Positions 13,302-25,909 of a DNA stretch of 64,000 nt are shown here, piece after piece. The number at the start of each line of letters is the position of its first letter. The first letter of the stretch is position 1. The position numbers and the translations under genes were made by a program. The DNA is from Mytilus trossulus (taxonomy: Eukaryota; Mollusca; Bivalvia; Mytilida; Mytilidae), in contig NC_086382.1 of NCBI RefSeq assembly GCF_036588685.1, positions 60,468,987-60,532,986 on the forward strand. The letters are read 5' to 3'. The notes under the pieces were generated by a model, which did no database searches, had not been told where the DNA came from, and saw nothing but the letters and a program-made list of their open reading frames with translations.

Positions 13302-13326
13302 TCTGGATGGATTACAATCTTTTCAA
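13302..13326 (-). other. 5' UTR part of the IAP exon, with 3' splice site
   Basis: On the minus strand a run of ten T then GCATAG ends at 13327, which is a strong acceptor. In frame with the downstream Met a TGA lies just after it, so this stretch must be untranslated. Confidence 0.45.
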
Positions 13327-16300
13327 CTATGCAAAAAAAAAATCTTGAGTATTTTTGATTTCAGGTAAAGTAATACTGTAAATTAGAAATTATTGGGAGG
13401 TTTTGATTATTGAGATAAATGTGACAGGGTAATAATCATAATTTTAACTTGCATTTTAAAAGTTTTTGAAATGAGTTCAACAGGATTTTTCTCAATATCC
13501 CAAAAATTAAAATTGTATTAACGTTCTTAAATGACAAAATCACGATAATAAATGCCCACAATAATTTCTGATTTTACAGTAATCACATGTTAAATATTTT
13601 TCCATCTTTTTTTTTCTTTTTTTCAAATTGGTATAAATTAAGATCCTTCCAGAAATATATACATTGTATGTAGAGGATATCAATAAATACAAGAAAGAGA
13701 GAAAAAAACAAATGCTTACACTGATATTACAGTACATCCTGATATGTATGAGATCTTGGTTAAAATACTGATGAGAAAGTTTCATGCTAAGAGCATGAAT
13801 AGAAACAGTTGGGGCCATAATAAATAATAGGTTTGTTTGTCCAAACGCTACCTACCCAGAAAAAAGCTGCCTACTCAAATTCTTTTATTGTCCTGATTTG
13901 AAGAAGGTTTTTTTAATCAAATAGGCATGAAGACTAATAAACATGTGATACTTCAATTTCTTTTTTTTTAAAAAAAAAGAAAATGCCTACCTACCTACTC
14001 ACTGTCTCAACCTTTAAGTAGGGTTTGGGCATACCAAAATATTTTTAAGTGTGGCCTGGGTACAGACCAAGTATGACATAAACTAAATGTCAATCTAATG
14101 CTCTGTGCATAGATGTCTTTATCAACCTGTTGAGAAGGGCAAATAATACTTTCCAAGATTTTTTTACAGATTGAGTCAAAGTTAACCACAGGAGTTTGAA
14201 ATCCTATCAATAACAGGTTAAAAATATACCAAACTCAACTATCACAGAAGAGCTTCTCTCAAAGAGAGAAGCCATGCACATCTTTCAAATAGCTATTCAT
14301 TAAACCAGAGAAATATAAGCTACCACTGTATTATATGTCTCTGATAAAATGTTCACAATATAGATATTAGAAAGAAATAAACTTGACTGATTTAACATCA
14401 CAATGCAATGTCCACAATATATCATATTTTAACATTTAGAGCAAATATAGGCCTACTATAAGTATCTCAGAGCAAATAAAATATGTTCTGAGAATCAATT
14501 TCTTTAAAAATGAATAATAAATTTGGATTAAACTAATGACAAATTGTTCTAAATATTAAAATTTTCAGTTTCTGGAATTCTTTTTAATTTTTTTAATGAA
14601 AGTTTAACATATGTTTAATAATTAACCCAGAAAAATGCTGATTTACAAATATAATCATGCAGGTATGTTTGAAATAATTATCCAAATAAAACATTTCAAT
14701 GTTATGATCATGATCATTATCCAAAACATTTAACAATGTATAGTTTACATGGTTTATAGTCTCCTTAATTTTCATAAGACAAAATTTTTAAGACTTCCTT
14801 TTATAAATAGATGGTCTCACTTTGAACATGTAAAATCTTTAAAACTTCTTACTTCACTTACGGCCAAACAAGAGGCATAATAGTACAATAAATTTAACAA
14901 CAAATATAATTAAAGCATTAACAGACTGTTCTTCTTCTTCTTTAAGTTTTCCAGTTTTCCATCTGAATAAAGATGATTAATAACTGGTGCATACGTGGCC
15001 TATTTATTAAAATTAAGTTTATATTTTAGTTATTTACAAACGGTGCAAAGAACAGATGTAGTGATTAAAACTATGTACATGAGATGAAGTTTTTTAAATA
15101 ATAGAAGAGAGAACAGCATATGTTAGCTGATCTCTGAAAGAGTCGGCTGTCTGTGTATTTGCTACTGAGGTTGGTAAAAGATTCCATTGAGTTATTGTGA
15201 ATGGGAAAAATGAAAATCTGTACGAGTCTTTTGATGTATAAATGTGTCTGAAGGTGTGAGAATGTTACAGATATATAATTTATATACATATGAAGTTGAT
15301 GTAATTGCAGCTCGAAGTTGAACATTACAAATATATGATTAGTTGAATACAGACATACAAATGTAACAATATTTATTTTGCTAATATTCCTCAGATAAAA
15401 GAATGCAACATTGGATAATCTCCCTTTAACAGGACAAAATTTCACATGGAAATTTGTCCCACTCTGAACAATATTTCAAAAATTGGGACAAATGTTCATG
15501 ATACAAAGTCATAAACTTATGTCTTTAGGGACAACACTTCGATGTACACAAAGACAGTACTGAAAACCATAACTACGTCTCAGGTGAGGCTAAACACTAA
15601 TCGAAAGTTAGAATCATGTACGAACCTAAAATTAAATCTAAACAAGAAAGGTTTTAAGTTCTAACATTCTCATGAGAAAATAAATAACATTACAATAATT
15701 CACTTATATTATAGAGAGATATTTTGTTTACCTGCTTACTCGATTTCAGGAGTGACGGAAAGGCTAGGTTATTTCCAAAGCGTTATTTTTAGCATTGGGG
15801 ACTTTCGCAATCGTAAATTCTCGGCAGTTCTCGTGAATGACTACGAATGGTTATCTACATATATTGATTTGTATTGATAATAGATAAATTACATCATTAT
15901 GATCAGCTGATCAGATATGATTACTGTGCATATTATTAAAATGATAATACATGTACACTCTCCTACATAAAACCCCAATCTTCAATATAAAGCCGGACAG
16001 ACGTACTATATTTTTACGTCACAAAGTGAACATGCTCTATAAATATCTCCATGTATAATAAGTGTGGACACAGATGAGTGTGGATAGTATGTTTGGATGT
16101 TTGACAGTGTTTTATTTTGAGGTTTTATATGACAAAGGGAGTTCGATGTTTTCCCTATATGGAGTTATTAACTATGTTGCACGATGACAACCAACGTGAG
16201 CAATAGGAGTGTTGTTTATTTAATATTTATTATTTTATGTTCAAGACGGGCACGGCAGCCGAGACACTATATTTGCATAAATTACCAAATTATTATGATA

Positions 16301-16770
16301 GAATATGTTCCACATCTTTGATTTTCGGATACATTTTGTAGCTAGGAGAGCAACACATAATAGATTCATTATTCCATGTGATTTTTTTTAATGGAAGATG
16401 TTATCTGAGAACATGATATAGCCTGTAATTCAGTGGTTGTCGCACCGTCAGTATTTGAGGGGGATTTTCCCCATGGAGGCTCACAATTGGAACTTTGAAA
16501 TAGCGATTTTGTCCTCAAATTAAAACAAAACAATCAATTTTACTATTGGTGTAGCATTGTGAAAGTATGAAGAAGCAAATAAAAACCATAAAAATAAGTT
16601 TGGAGGCCCCCTTACAGGTTTTGTATGACCATGACAATCATCTTTCACGTAAAACCCCCATGGACATTTTGATGTTGGCAGGTATGATTACATATGTGTT
16701 TTTCGTGTATATTTTGTACATAAGGCCATGAGTTTTCTCTTTTGAATTGTCAAGTTTACATTGTCATATC
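13327..16770. other. IAP upstream intron or intergenic DNA
   Basis: No coding exon was recognised. At about 13846-14033 a possible small element has imperfect inverted ends (ccaaacgctacc versus the complement of 'gtagggtttgg'). A perfect 9-bp hairpin with a 3-base loop lies at 14252-14272. A candidate minus-strand donor CAG|GTAAAC at 15734-15729 could end a non-coding first exon of the IAP gene. That exon would come from a less AT-rich stretch at 15732-15840, but this is speculative. Confidence 0.35.
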
Positions 16771-16862
16771 CACAGGCACTTGTCTCAGAAAAAATACCTA
16801 TATATACCTGAATATAACATTACAAGGTATATAGGAAAAACATTCTGAGACAAGTGCCTGTG
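16771..16862. mobile_element. CACAGGC-family hairpin MITE, copy A (92 bp)
   Basis: Termini are cacaggcacttgtctcagaa and its complement, enclosing a short palindromic middle. Flanking octamers are gtcatatc (16763-16770) and gtctcatc (16863-16870), matching at 6 of 8 bases and consistent with an eroded 8-bp target duplication. Copies B (22602) and C (42980) share the termini and have perfect 8-bp duplications. Confidence 0.8.
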
Positions 16863-16867
16863 GTCTC

Positions 16868-17030
16868 ATCAGCCAAAAGGGCCTTTTATAGCTGACTATG
16901 CGGTATGGGCTTTGCTTATTGTTGAAGGCCGTACAGTGACCGAAAGTTGTTAATGTCAGTTTCATTTTGGTCTCTTGTGTGTAGTTGTCTCATTAGCAAT
17001 CATTCCACATCTTCTTTTTTTATCATACTA
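16868..17030 (+). repeat. Dispersed repeat 'R1'
   Basis: It contains 'ttttatagctgactatgcgg', 'cattgttgaaggc' type phrases and 'gtctcattagcaatcattcc'. Forward copies lie at about 7204-7345 and 41630-41790. Reverse copies lie at about 26025-26110, 26335-26460 and 48670-48850. I recall this as one of the commonest mussel repeats. It is non-coding. Confidence 0.65.
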
Positions 17031-17099
17031 CATGGTTGGATCAGAAGTCCTAAAATAAGACATGAATTTTATTATCGTATTTTAAGAGGGGGCAATAGG

Positions 17100-17320
17100 G
17101 GGTCAATTAGACAGGTAAAAAACACCAATATTTTGGCAAAAACAGTTAACAAAAAATGCAAAAATGCTGATAACAGTTAACAAACAGGGTTGAAAACAGT
17201 AAACAGCTGAAATTGATCTCAGATAACAGTTAACAACACCTTGAAAAGGACCATAACAGGTTAAAACAAATTGGTATCCCTGCGTCTTTTGAGTATATAA
17301 ACACAGGTTAAAACTTTCAC
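17100..17320 (+). repeat. Irregular 'aacagttaac' motif cluster
   Basis: The phrase aacagttaac or close variants (aacagtaaac, aacaggttaa) recurs about six times in 200 bp at irregular spacing. Function is unknown. It could be a decayed tandem repeat or subterminal repeats of an element. Confidence 0.4.
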
Positions 17321-17481
17321 AAATTTGTGGTAAAATCATTCAGTACCTAGCAAGTATCAATGGCTTCGTGCACAAATTGATATAGGTCGAAATAGAACAT
17401 ACCTCCACCCAGGAACAGATATACTGTTCCCAGCTCCACCTAATTTTAGCCAACTGATGAAGAAACATTTAAAACTATTAT

Positions 17482-19030
17482 CTAAGGCCGTGTTCACACC
17501 AAACGCCGTGTAGAGTAAACATGTTTACAATTAGTTTAGTGTAGTATACATTGGTTTCACATTACATTTGTTCACATCTATACACCTTGTTTAGCTACCT
17601 GTACATAAGATTTGTTCCCACTTGTAAACTATATGTCATTTAAATGTTCATTACGTAGAACTGAATTCAAAATTTTTGGACAATTTTTCTAGCGGTAAGG
17701 GAACCACCATTTGACTTCAAAAAGGGGGGGGTGAGGGGGGGAATGGGAATATTCCAATCCCCAATTTGATTTAAAAAAATGGTCATACAGATGATAAAAA
17801 AAATATTCTGAATCAAGAGTTTCCCCATACATTATAGTGTTAAATATTGAAAAAAAAAGTATTTGATCACCAGCATCGAAAAAAAGGAATAAAATCGTAC
17901 GCGCGAAAAAAAGTCTGACTCAGATAAAAAAAAAAAAATAACCCTCCCCCTTTTTATAAGTTAAGTGGTTACTACTTTATGAAAGCCATTTTTATAATTT
18001 GCAATAGTTTGAATATACTAGAGATGACTCGATTACGCATTAGAAAACGTTAGCTGCAGCAGCGTGCTTACAGCCGGATAAAAGGATTGAGACATTAGGG
18101 ATCACTACATTTTTATCTTTTCTGTTTGTTTCAAATGGTGTTTCTTCTCCAAGGAGTATTTGGTAAAATAAAAGGGTAAAGTTTTTTTATTCATTTTATA
18201 TGTTATTTAACGGATCTGAGATACTAGACACACATATCATTTACCTCACACTTTTTAGTCATGCATTTATGCGTGAATCGTTGATTGAGTAAAGACCAGT
18301 GACCGGAATATTTCTGTGTACGTCAAGTGGATTCGGGAAGACCTTTTCAAATGAATTAGGCAGCAACTATTTTTCATTTTTTGGGGAGGGGCGCGGATAG
18401 GGTGCGCTGGCTATTGATTTTTTTCAGGACAAATTTTGGTGACAAGTCGAAATCAATTTAAGCATTATATATAGTGGTAGCTGAGGTTAAAACAAACAAA
18501 CTTTTTTTTCAGGGCCAAAAACTGGAAACATTTTTTGTTTCCAAAACAAAATCCATAGCTAACAACCCCCACCCCTTGCCTTTATGTTTTAAACTCAACT
18601 ATAATAGCCCCCCCCCCCTCCGAAAATCAATTGGTTGCTGTCTTATGGGTTCGGCAATGATGCTGCTTTGAGTCTTGATCAGGATTTAATAAAGTACATT
18701 AATTTTTTTTAACAAAAAAAAATTTGTAAAATTTAGAAAACAATATCTGTAAAGATCTTTACTAATAATTATCAAAAATTTAAAATTTTACTAAAAAAAA
18801 AGTTTCCTCCTTTAATATATACACGGTAAAACTAATGTCCTAAATGCCTAGTTTTGTGTACACTTAACCTACACAATGCCTACATTGACTATCGACTGTG
18901 TGTAGATAAAACATGATTTAAACTACATGTAAACATTGAGTTTTATCAATGGGAACGCAATTGTGTTTAGTTTACGTGTGAGTTACACTAACACAACACC
19001 GAATTTAGGTCAATGTGAACACGGCCTTAG
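17482..19030. mobile_element. 1.55-kb TIR element, non-coding
   Basis: The ends are a perfect 17-bp inverted repeat, ctaaggccgtgttcaca at 17482-17498 and its complement at 19014-19030. Subterminal DNA on both sides is rich in 'tttacat' and 'gtgtag' phrases in opposite orientations, typical of non-autonomous transposons. The interior has G and C homopolymer runs (17726-17741, 18608-18619). No target duplication is clear and no transposase is present. Confidence 0.65.
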
Positions 19031-19424
19031 ACTTGTCAGTGTCTACATTTGTATTTACAATCACCACGAAATCAATAATATATGTATACACATAAACATG
19101 TAAGACTCAAAAGTTCATTATATTTTTCCTTTTTTTTTGTCTTTTGTTCGTGAGTGTATATTAGCATCAGATGTCTTTCATTTACATCCAGTTTGGTACA
19201 TGTGGGTTAATGTAACTGTTTGATTGTTGTACATGTTATATATCGACGTGCGATCGTTTATACATGTATATAAATAACAACTATTTCCTTAAATTCAAAT
19301 AAAATAGATGTAAAAAAATATATAGGCAACCATATGCATATATAAAAAAAAAATGCATTTGTTCTGTTAATTGATAGTGCTTGGTACATGTATGAGGACT
19401 GGATGAAATCTCTTATAATATATA
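19031..19424. other. Intergenic AT-rich DNA
   Basis: Simple-sequence and A-rich DNA. No gene or repeat was recognised. Confidence 0.4.
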
Positions 19425-20322
19425 CACGGCCGACACTCGGCTAACCGAGAGATAGGTCGGTTAATCTATATTGAGTATGCGGCTATATCGGCGGTGGGTC
19501 TGTTAATCGGGTTGGCTAAAGTCAGTTAAGAGTAAAACTCACAATTTAATGTAAAACTCTGTTAAATATACAGATATTTTGGCACATTATGAGAATCACA
19601 TCAAAAAAAGAAAAGTGTCTGACAAAATGATATCTATCATAGAACATTTTCCACCGTTAAAAAAAATGCATAGCCTGCGCAATTTTAAGTAAAACGAAAA
19701 GGCGTCGCGCAAGTATGTGGTTTTTATGATTGTACGCATAGCAATATTTTAGATAAAAGGCAAAAAAACATTTTTAGATATGATTTAAAGGACACAAAGT
19801 AGTACTTTGGTTCTAAAAAATCAATTTTCATTGATAAATATTTCATAATTGTTATATAAGTTGAGTTATACCACATTTTAATGAATATTAGGGGAATACA
19901 GTCTGTTAATGGGTTGGACAATTTAAATCGTGTCAGTTAAGAGTTATTTAGCCACGACAATAGTCTTACTACCTTGAGTTTATATTTTCACATTGACAAA
20001 AATGAGATGTACTTATGACGAAAAAATTACAATACGGTGCAACAGTATCCTTATAGAAAGAGCACTTTTATTTCAATTTGTTCTTTCTTTACATTTCATT
20101 AAAAGGGTTTGTCACTTTAAATTAGCGTTATATGGACTGATTGGCCGCTCGAATTCGCATGAATTTATTATTTACGCCAAGTTATCAATCAGCCTTATTT
20201 TTTTGTCTGTTCAAAGTCTGTAACATCTATGAATCTGTCATGTGTTGCAATTCAGCTGGTTAAATGCCATGCGTTTTCTTTGGAATACTAAGGCTTTTTC
20301 ACCTTAGGAACAGATTACCTTA

Positions 20323-21025
20323 TGCCGGCGTCATACATTGGCGGATAGACCAGCGTGCACCAAACGTACAGAGAAAACTGACAAAGTCGGTATACGTTAG
20401 TTGCACACAATATATAAGAACGCTTAGCAATCGTTCAAAGCGCGTTGCATAAGTTTGAAGTACGTCAAAATACAAAGGTAAAATTGAGATAGGAAATGGG
20501 GGAATGTGTCAAAGCGATAACAACCCGACCATAGAACAGGCAACAGACAAAGGCCACCAATGTGTCTTCAATGTAGAGAGAAACTCCCGCACTCGTAGGC
20601 GTCCTTCGCCTGGCCCCTTAAAAAATATGCATACTAGTACAGTGATAATGGACGTCATAATAAACTCCGAATTATACACAAGAAGCTAAAATTAAAAATC
20701 AATTAAGACTAACAAAGGCCAGAGGCTCCTGACTTAGGACAGGCGCAAAAATGCGGAGGGGATTAACATGTTTATGAGATATCAACCCTCCCCTATACCT
20801 CTAGCCACTGAAGGAAAGTAAATACGCTTGATGAACGCTACAACCCGAGGAAATTTTTATGCAGCATAAACAACATACAACATACGCCAACATACGTTTC
20901 TTGAACGCCGGATAAACGCTTAGCCTTATGTACGCTTCTAGTACGCCCAATACACGCTTAAAGCATATTGGCAGCGTAAATGATTTTAACATGCCTGAGC
21001 TATACGCTAATGTGTGACGCCGGTA
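20323..21025. mobile_element. Nested PIF/Harbinger-like TIR element
   Basis: The ends are imperfect inverted repeats of about 20 bp: tgccggcgtcatacattggc on the left and, read from the right, taccggcgtcacacattagc. TTA flanks both ends (20320-20322, 21026-21028), matching the 3-bp TWA duplication of PIF/Harbinger elements. Subterminal 'acgct' motifs are numerous on both sides. The middle is occupied by repeat R2. It is non-autonomous. Confidence 0.65.
20490..20810 (+). repeat. Dispersed repeat 'R2' inside the nested element
   Basis: Forward copy of the repeat at 2550-2990. Phrases include 'gataacaacccgaccat', 'aaaggccaccaatgtgtctt' and 'aggcgtccttcgcctggccc'. It is third in the nest (19425 > 20323 > 20490), so it is either the youngest insertion or carried cargo. 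Confidence 0.65.
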
Positions 21026-22601
21026 TTAGTTGTATTTCCTCAATGCTTTTCAACTTTGTTTTTGGCCTTTTAAACATTTTTTTCGTGCGTCGCTGATGAG
21101 TTTTTCGTAGACGAAACGCGTGTCTGGCGTAAATATAAGGCGCAAATATCAAATTTCAATCCTGGTATCTATGAGGAGTTTATTTCCGGTATGTATTCTC
21201 CTTTGTACCGAGTCAACATTCTCATTTTCTGCCGCCGAAGGAAATGTCTGTACCAAGTTCTAAACCGTGGTTCTAAACAAGAAATAGACATTAGTAATTT
21301 TTTTTTCTATTAGTGTTGGGTGCTGATTTAATGTGTGACAACAAGACAATTTTATATTCCAGTAAATCACAATAAATGCACAATATTAATTTTATTTTTC
21401 GAGTAATAATGTATTCCTATGATATCGTAAGTCATCTAGCCGACTCGCAGTCCGCAAACGTACTTGTTTTTCTATCGAGTGACCTTCAAGGTGGTGTAGA
21501 GAAAGGTTGATGTTGAAAGGTTTGTCTATATTTGTTTGCATTATAAACATATTTCAGTTCATTTGATAAAAAAACAAACATTACGAAGTTTATCTCTGAT
21601 TTATGTACTTGTTTACTAGTATATAAATGACAAATTGGTGCCATTCATATCAATGAAACAGAATCCACATGATATATGCGACCATTCTTTGATGAAATTA
21701 ATATTACTTTGATTTTACACTTTTTAAAATCATTTCTATCAATTTTCAGATTCCATTGTCTAAACTAATGTTTCATTGTTCATGTGTTTTTCCATTTATT
21801 CTAGTCACTAATCTTGGGCCTATCTCTTTATTCAGATAACACCCCATATAGCAATTAAATTATACTTGTAATGTCATTCATAACTCTTAACAGACCAATT
21901 AACAGACCGAGTTTTATACATCCGACCCATTAACAGACCATATTTTTATCAAAAATTGATTTATGTCACCAAAATACAGTTTTTCGTGTAGATTTTTCAC
22001 ATATTGATGTTAATATGGTAAACAAACATAATGCCAGTCTTTTTTCGTTGTTCAAAAGATTGCATGCAAGTAAACTCAACCAACTTGTCATTTTTGTGTA
22101 CATTTTGTGTGTGTAAAATGTGTATAAATTTACTGATGAGTAACTTGCCTTTTCATTTTATAGATCGTTTATTGAAGTTAGAAAAAAAATAATTACACCA
22201 CTGGATTCAGTACTCCAAATCATTTTGTCAGACATGAATAGTTTTTATGATATGAATATAATTAAAAAGTTATACAATGAAACATGCTGACCTTGCACTG
22301 ATTTTCATGATAACACCTGATTAACAGACTTTAGCCAACCCGATTAACAGACCCACCGCCGATATAGCCGCATACTCAATAAAGATTAACCGACCTATCT
22401 CTCGGTTAGCCGAGTGTCGGCCGTGATATAGATACCACATCCTTCTATTTGTAAAGACAATAGACTTTACTAAGACCAACGGTAATCACTCGGTTACATG
22501 CACAAAACATATTTTGGCAATTTGCTGTATTTTTAAAAACATGTTTGTGAGCGCCAAATAAAGGCAACAGTAGTATACCGCTGTTCAAAACTCGTAAATC
22601 T

Positions 22602-22948
22602 CACAGGCGCTTGGGTCTATGATACAGATTTTTTTTTATTTTTATTTTTTTATTAAAATATTCAATTTTCTATATTTATAATACACATCTATCACTTCTG
22701 TGCATGTCTCACCTAGTTTTGAGTGATTTAAACGACCCAGAGAAAATACCAAATTTTACTATCCATACTAAGAAACTTAATATGGATAGTAAAATTTGGT
22801 ATTTTCTCTGGGTCGTTTAAATCACTCGAAACTAGGTGAGACATGCACAGAAGTGATAGATATGTATTATAAATATAGAAAATTGAATATTTTAATAAAA
22901 AAAAAAAAAATTAAAAAAAAATCTGTATCATAGACCCAAGCGCCTGTG
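22602..22948. mobile_element. CACAGGC-family hairpin MITE, copy B (347 bp)
   Basis: Two arms of about 170 bp form a nearly perfect palindrome with a loop of about 10 bases (near 22772). The ends are cacaggcgcttg and its complement. The 8-bp target duplication gtaaatct is perfect (22594-22601, 22949-22956). An 8-bp duplication fits hAT-type elements. No coding region is present. Confidence 0.9.
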
Positions 22949-22956
22949 GTAAATCT

Positions 22957-23429
22957 ATGGACAAAAAAAAATGGGGTAACAAACTAAAACTGAGGGAAAC
23001 GCATTAAATATAATAAACCGGCCCGCCATCCCCTAACCATGCTAACCTCAAACAGTGGTGTAACAACACAAACAACATAATCCCAATTTCTTTTGTATAT
23101 GTTTCACTCTAGATGTAAAACTAATGACGATCTGTTATAAATATCTTACAAGGTCCAAATTATAATACCCCAGTCCGCTAAAACAGTTGGAATTACTTCT
23201 TTATTTTGTCCATTGTTGAAGGCTGATTGTTGCCCTATATATATGGTCATATATGTCGTTTTGTTTTCTGTGTCGTTGGGTTCTTATTTACGTATACTCA
23301 CATGCCATTTATCAATATGCCAGTACATGTTGAAGTGCAGCAATTTATTATTTTATTATTAATTGATATTGGATATCGATTAGAAAAGACTTCAATCAAT
23401 CTGGCATCGTTTTGAAAATACATGACGTC
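22957..23429. other. Intergenic, with repeat fragments
   Basis: It contains 'aataaaccggcccgccatcc' and 'cattgttgaaggctg' phrases that look like fragments of dispersed repeats. No gene was recognised. Confidence 0.35.
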
Positions 23430-23457
23430 CCATTGTAGAGAGATTCACTTGTTGTCG

Positions 23458-23885
23458 AGTATCGAGTTGCGAGTTACAAAAGTCGAGTTGCGAGTTACAA
23501 AAGTCGAGTTGCGAGTTACGAAAGTCGAGTTGCGAGTTACAAAAGTCGAGTTGCGAGTTACAAAAGTCGAGTTGCGAGTTACGAAAGTCGAGTTGCGAGT
23601 TACGAAAGACGAGTTGCGAGTTACGAAAGTCGAGTTGCGAGTTACGAAAGTCGAGTTGCGAGTTACAAAAGTCGAGTTGCGAGTTACAAAAGTCGAGTTG
23701 CGAGTTACGAAAGTCGAGTTGCGAGTTACAAAAGTCGAGTTGCGAGTTACAAAAGTCGAGTTGCGAGTTACGAAAGTCGAGTTGCGAGTTACAAAAGTCG
23801 AGTTGCGAGTTACAAAAGTCGAGTTGCGAGTTACAAAAGTCGAGTTGCGAGTTAAGAATGTCGAGTTGCGAGTTACAAAATTCGA
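23458..23885 (+). repeat. 21-bp minisatellite, left foldback arm
   Basis: About 20 copies of the 21-bp unit with an a/g variant (acaaaa or acgaaa). Units are very similar, which implies recent amplification or gene conversion. Confidence 0.95.
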
Positions 23886-25458
23886 ATTGCTTAAAAATGT
23901 TGAAATTTTAAATATTTTAATTTTTTTATGTAACTGTATTTATCATTTTGGAATGTTGATTGCTTATAGAATTGTACATAGTGTTGTTGATTATTTGTGT
24001 GGTTTGGACTTTTTCTGAGTCTCTTGTAAAAATAAAATGGACTAGATAATAACTACGTATAATATTTTCTGAAGAAGCAGATAGCCTTTTGAAATACAGC
24101 AGATGGCTTGCAGTTTAATTATTTTTAAATTTCATACATAGCACCATCGTAGTAAACGTATAGGGAGATATCAACTAAACTATAGTATAAATATATTATA
24201 CTATAAATATACAAATGTAGTTCCCTAAATATTTATGTACAGATACATCCTCAAATATACATAACAAAACAAATTTTGTCTCATTTGAGAGATATGAAAA
24301 ATTAGCAAAAATACTGAAAAATATCTCCTTGAAAAAACATCTCCCTAAAAATCATCTTTGTACATGCTGGACAACCTGTAATGAAATGTTGTTCATCTTC
24401 AACTACATTTCTTACAAATCATTTAAATAGTATCTTGCTATATACAAAGTTTTATATCTGGTCTCTTTCTATTTTGAGATCGTGGGCACTGATTCTGATT
24501 TTACATTTGACGACACTTTAACAAAAAATTGTTTAAAGATTCATGTAGATACATTTCTTTAGAAAAACAAGTTTTTAATTTGAAATAAAAATTTAACTTA
24601 CTACTCTTTGTATCTATTCTTTTTTGTTCCAAAATTTTTACCAAACTATAACTAAGTTTTTGCTTAACTGACTTGATAACAAAGTCAAGCTTTACTTCCA
24701 AATTATGAAAATTTCAGCTTGTTAAAAAAAATAATGTATGTGTATGGATGAATTAAAGCATTCAATATTATTATAGTGAACATGTTTTTGTTACACATAA
24801 AGGTATCATAAAGTAAACCATCTTTCATATTGTTTTTTTTTTAATTCTAAACCGATATTTCATAAATGATAATACAACTGAAAAATATAACGGGAATATA
24901 TCAAGCTCTCCTAGCACACCTATATATATATATATAAAGTTAGAAGACTATTTGTTTAACCTAAAATATATTTCATATATTTTAAATTGGATTCATCTAA
25001 AAAATCGTTCATATGTAAAGGTGCTGTAATAAATTTTCACTATCTTCCTGGCATGCTACAGAGATAGTTTTGAACATTCCTGTAATTTCATTGCCATTCA
25101 TTGAAATAGGTTGTATTGTATGATCATATATATACATGTTACAGAGTAAAATTACTTGGATTGTAAAATGATGAAGTTCGCAATTTGAATATTGCTTATA
25201 GTGATTTTTTGTATAACTCTCCCTTTCCATGCTTTAAAAAAAGTCAATATACATTTTAAACCTAGATATTTATAATTGTAAACACATTCTATTTTATCTT
25301 TTTCGCAATACAAATATTCTTTAAAAGTGTTCCAGGTTTGTTAAACACATTAACGTTGTTTTTAGATAGATTGACTTCTAAACACCATTTTACATGCAGT
25401 ACAGGATAAACTATCAAGTCGTTTTTGAAAGACTTGCATAGGAACTAGACAAAAAATA

Positions 25459-25885
25459 AATTCGTAACTCGCAACTCGACTTTTGTAACTCGCAACTCGA
25501 CTTTCTTAACTCGCAACTCGACTTTCGTAACTCGCAACTCGACTTTTGTAACTCGCAACTCGACTTTTGTAACTCGCAACTCGACTTTTGTAACTCGCAA
25601 CTCGACTTTTCTAACTCGCAACTCGACTTTCCTAACTTGCAACTCGACTTTTCTAACTCGCAACTCGACTTTTGTAACTCGCAACTCGACTTTTGTAACT
25701 CGCAACTCGACTTTTGTAACTCGCAACTCGACTTTTGTAACTCGCAACTCGACTTTCCTAACTTGCAACTCGACTTTTGTAACTCGCAACTCGACTTTCC
25801 TAACTTGCAACTCGACTTTTGTAACTCGCAACTCGACTTTTGTAACTCGCAACTCGACTTTCTAAACTCGCAACTCGCAACTCGA
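25459..25885 (-). repeat. 21-bp minisatellite, right foldback arm
   Basis: About 20 copies of the same 21-bp unit as 23458-23885, in reverse complement. Its variants (ttttgt, tttcct, tttcta) differ from those of the left arm, so each arm has been homogenised separately. Confidence 0.95.
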
Positions 25886-25909
25886 CGATAAGAAACCCTC
25901 CATTGTAGA

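Larger units (their letters stand above)
19425..22425. mobile_element. 3.0-kb TIR element, outermost of a three-level nest
   Basis: The inverted repeats are about 105 bp and nearly identical. They start cacggccgacactcggctaa (19425) and end with its complement (22425), with one difference in roughly the first 100 bp. ATATA flanks both ends (19420-19424, 22426-22430), a possible 5-bp target duplication but low complexity. Inside each arm the motif 'ctgttaatcgggttgg' or 'ttaacagacc' recurs (19501, 19900, 21895, 22320) in mirrored orientation. No transposase frame is visible. A second element sits inside at 20323-21025. Confidence 0.75.
23440..25899. mobile_element. Foldback element with inverted 21-bp minisatellite arms
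   Basis: The left arm (about 23458-23880) is some 20 tandem 21-bp units built on gagttgcgagttacaaaagtc. The right arm (about 25459-25885) is the same unit in reverse complement. A 1.57-kb AT-rich non-coding spacer lies between them. The arms can pair over more than 400 bp. The outermost 20 bases on each side (gagattcacttgttgtcgag and, from the right, gagggtttcttatcgtcgag) match at 14 positions. The 10-mer ccattgtaga flanks both ends directly (23430-23439, 25900-25909), a likely target duplication. Foldback transposons with tandem subrepeats in long TIRs are known, and 9-10-bp duplications fit MULE-type relatives. Long open frames in both arms come from the 21-bp period (divisible by three) and are not genes. 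Confidence 0.8.

Noticed and set aside
23422..24018. A 198-residue repetitive open frame (ELRVTKV units)
   Set aside because: It is the translation of a 21-bp minisatellite. Seven-codon periodicity keeps frames open automatically, and the same array in reverse at 25445-25852 is open on the other strand.
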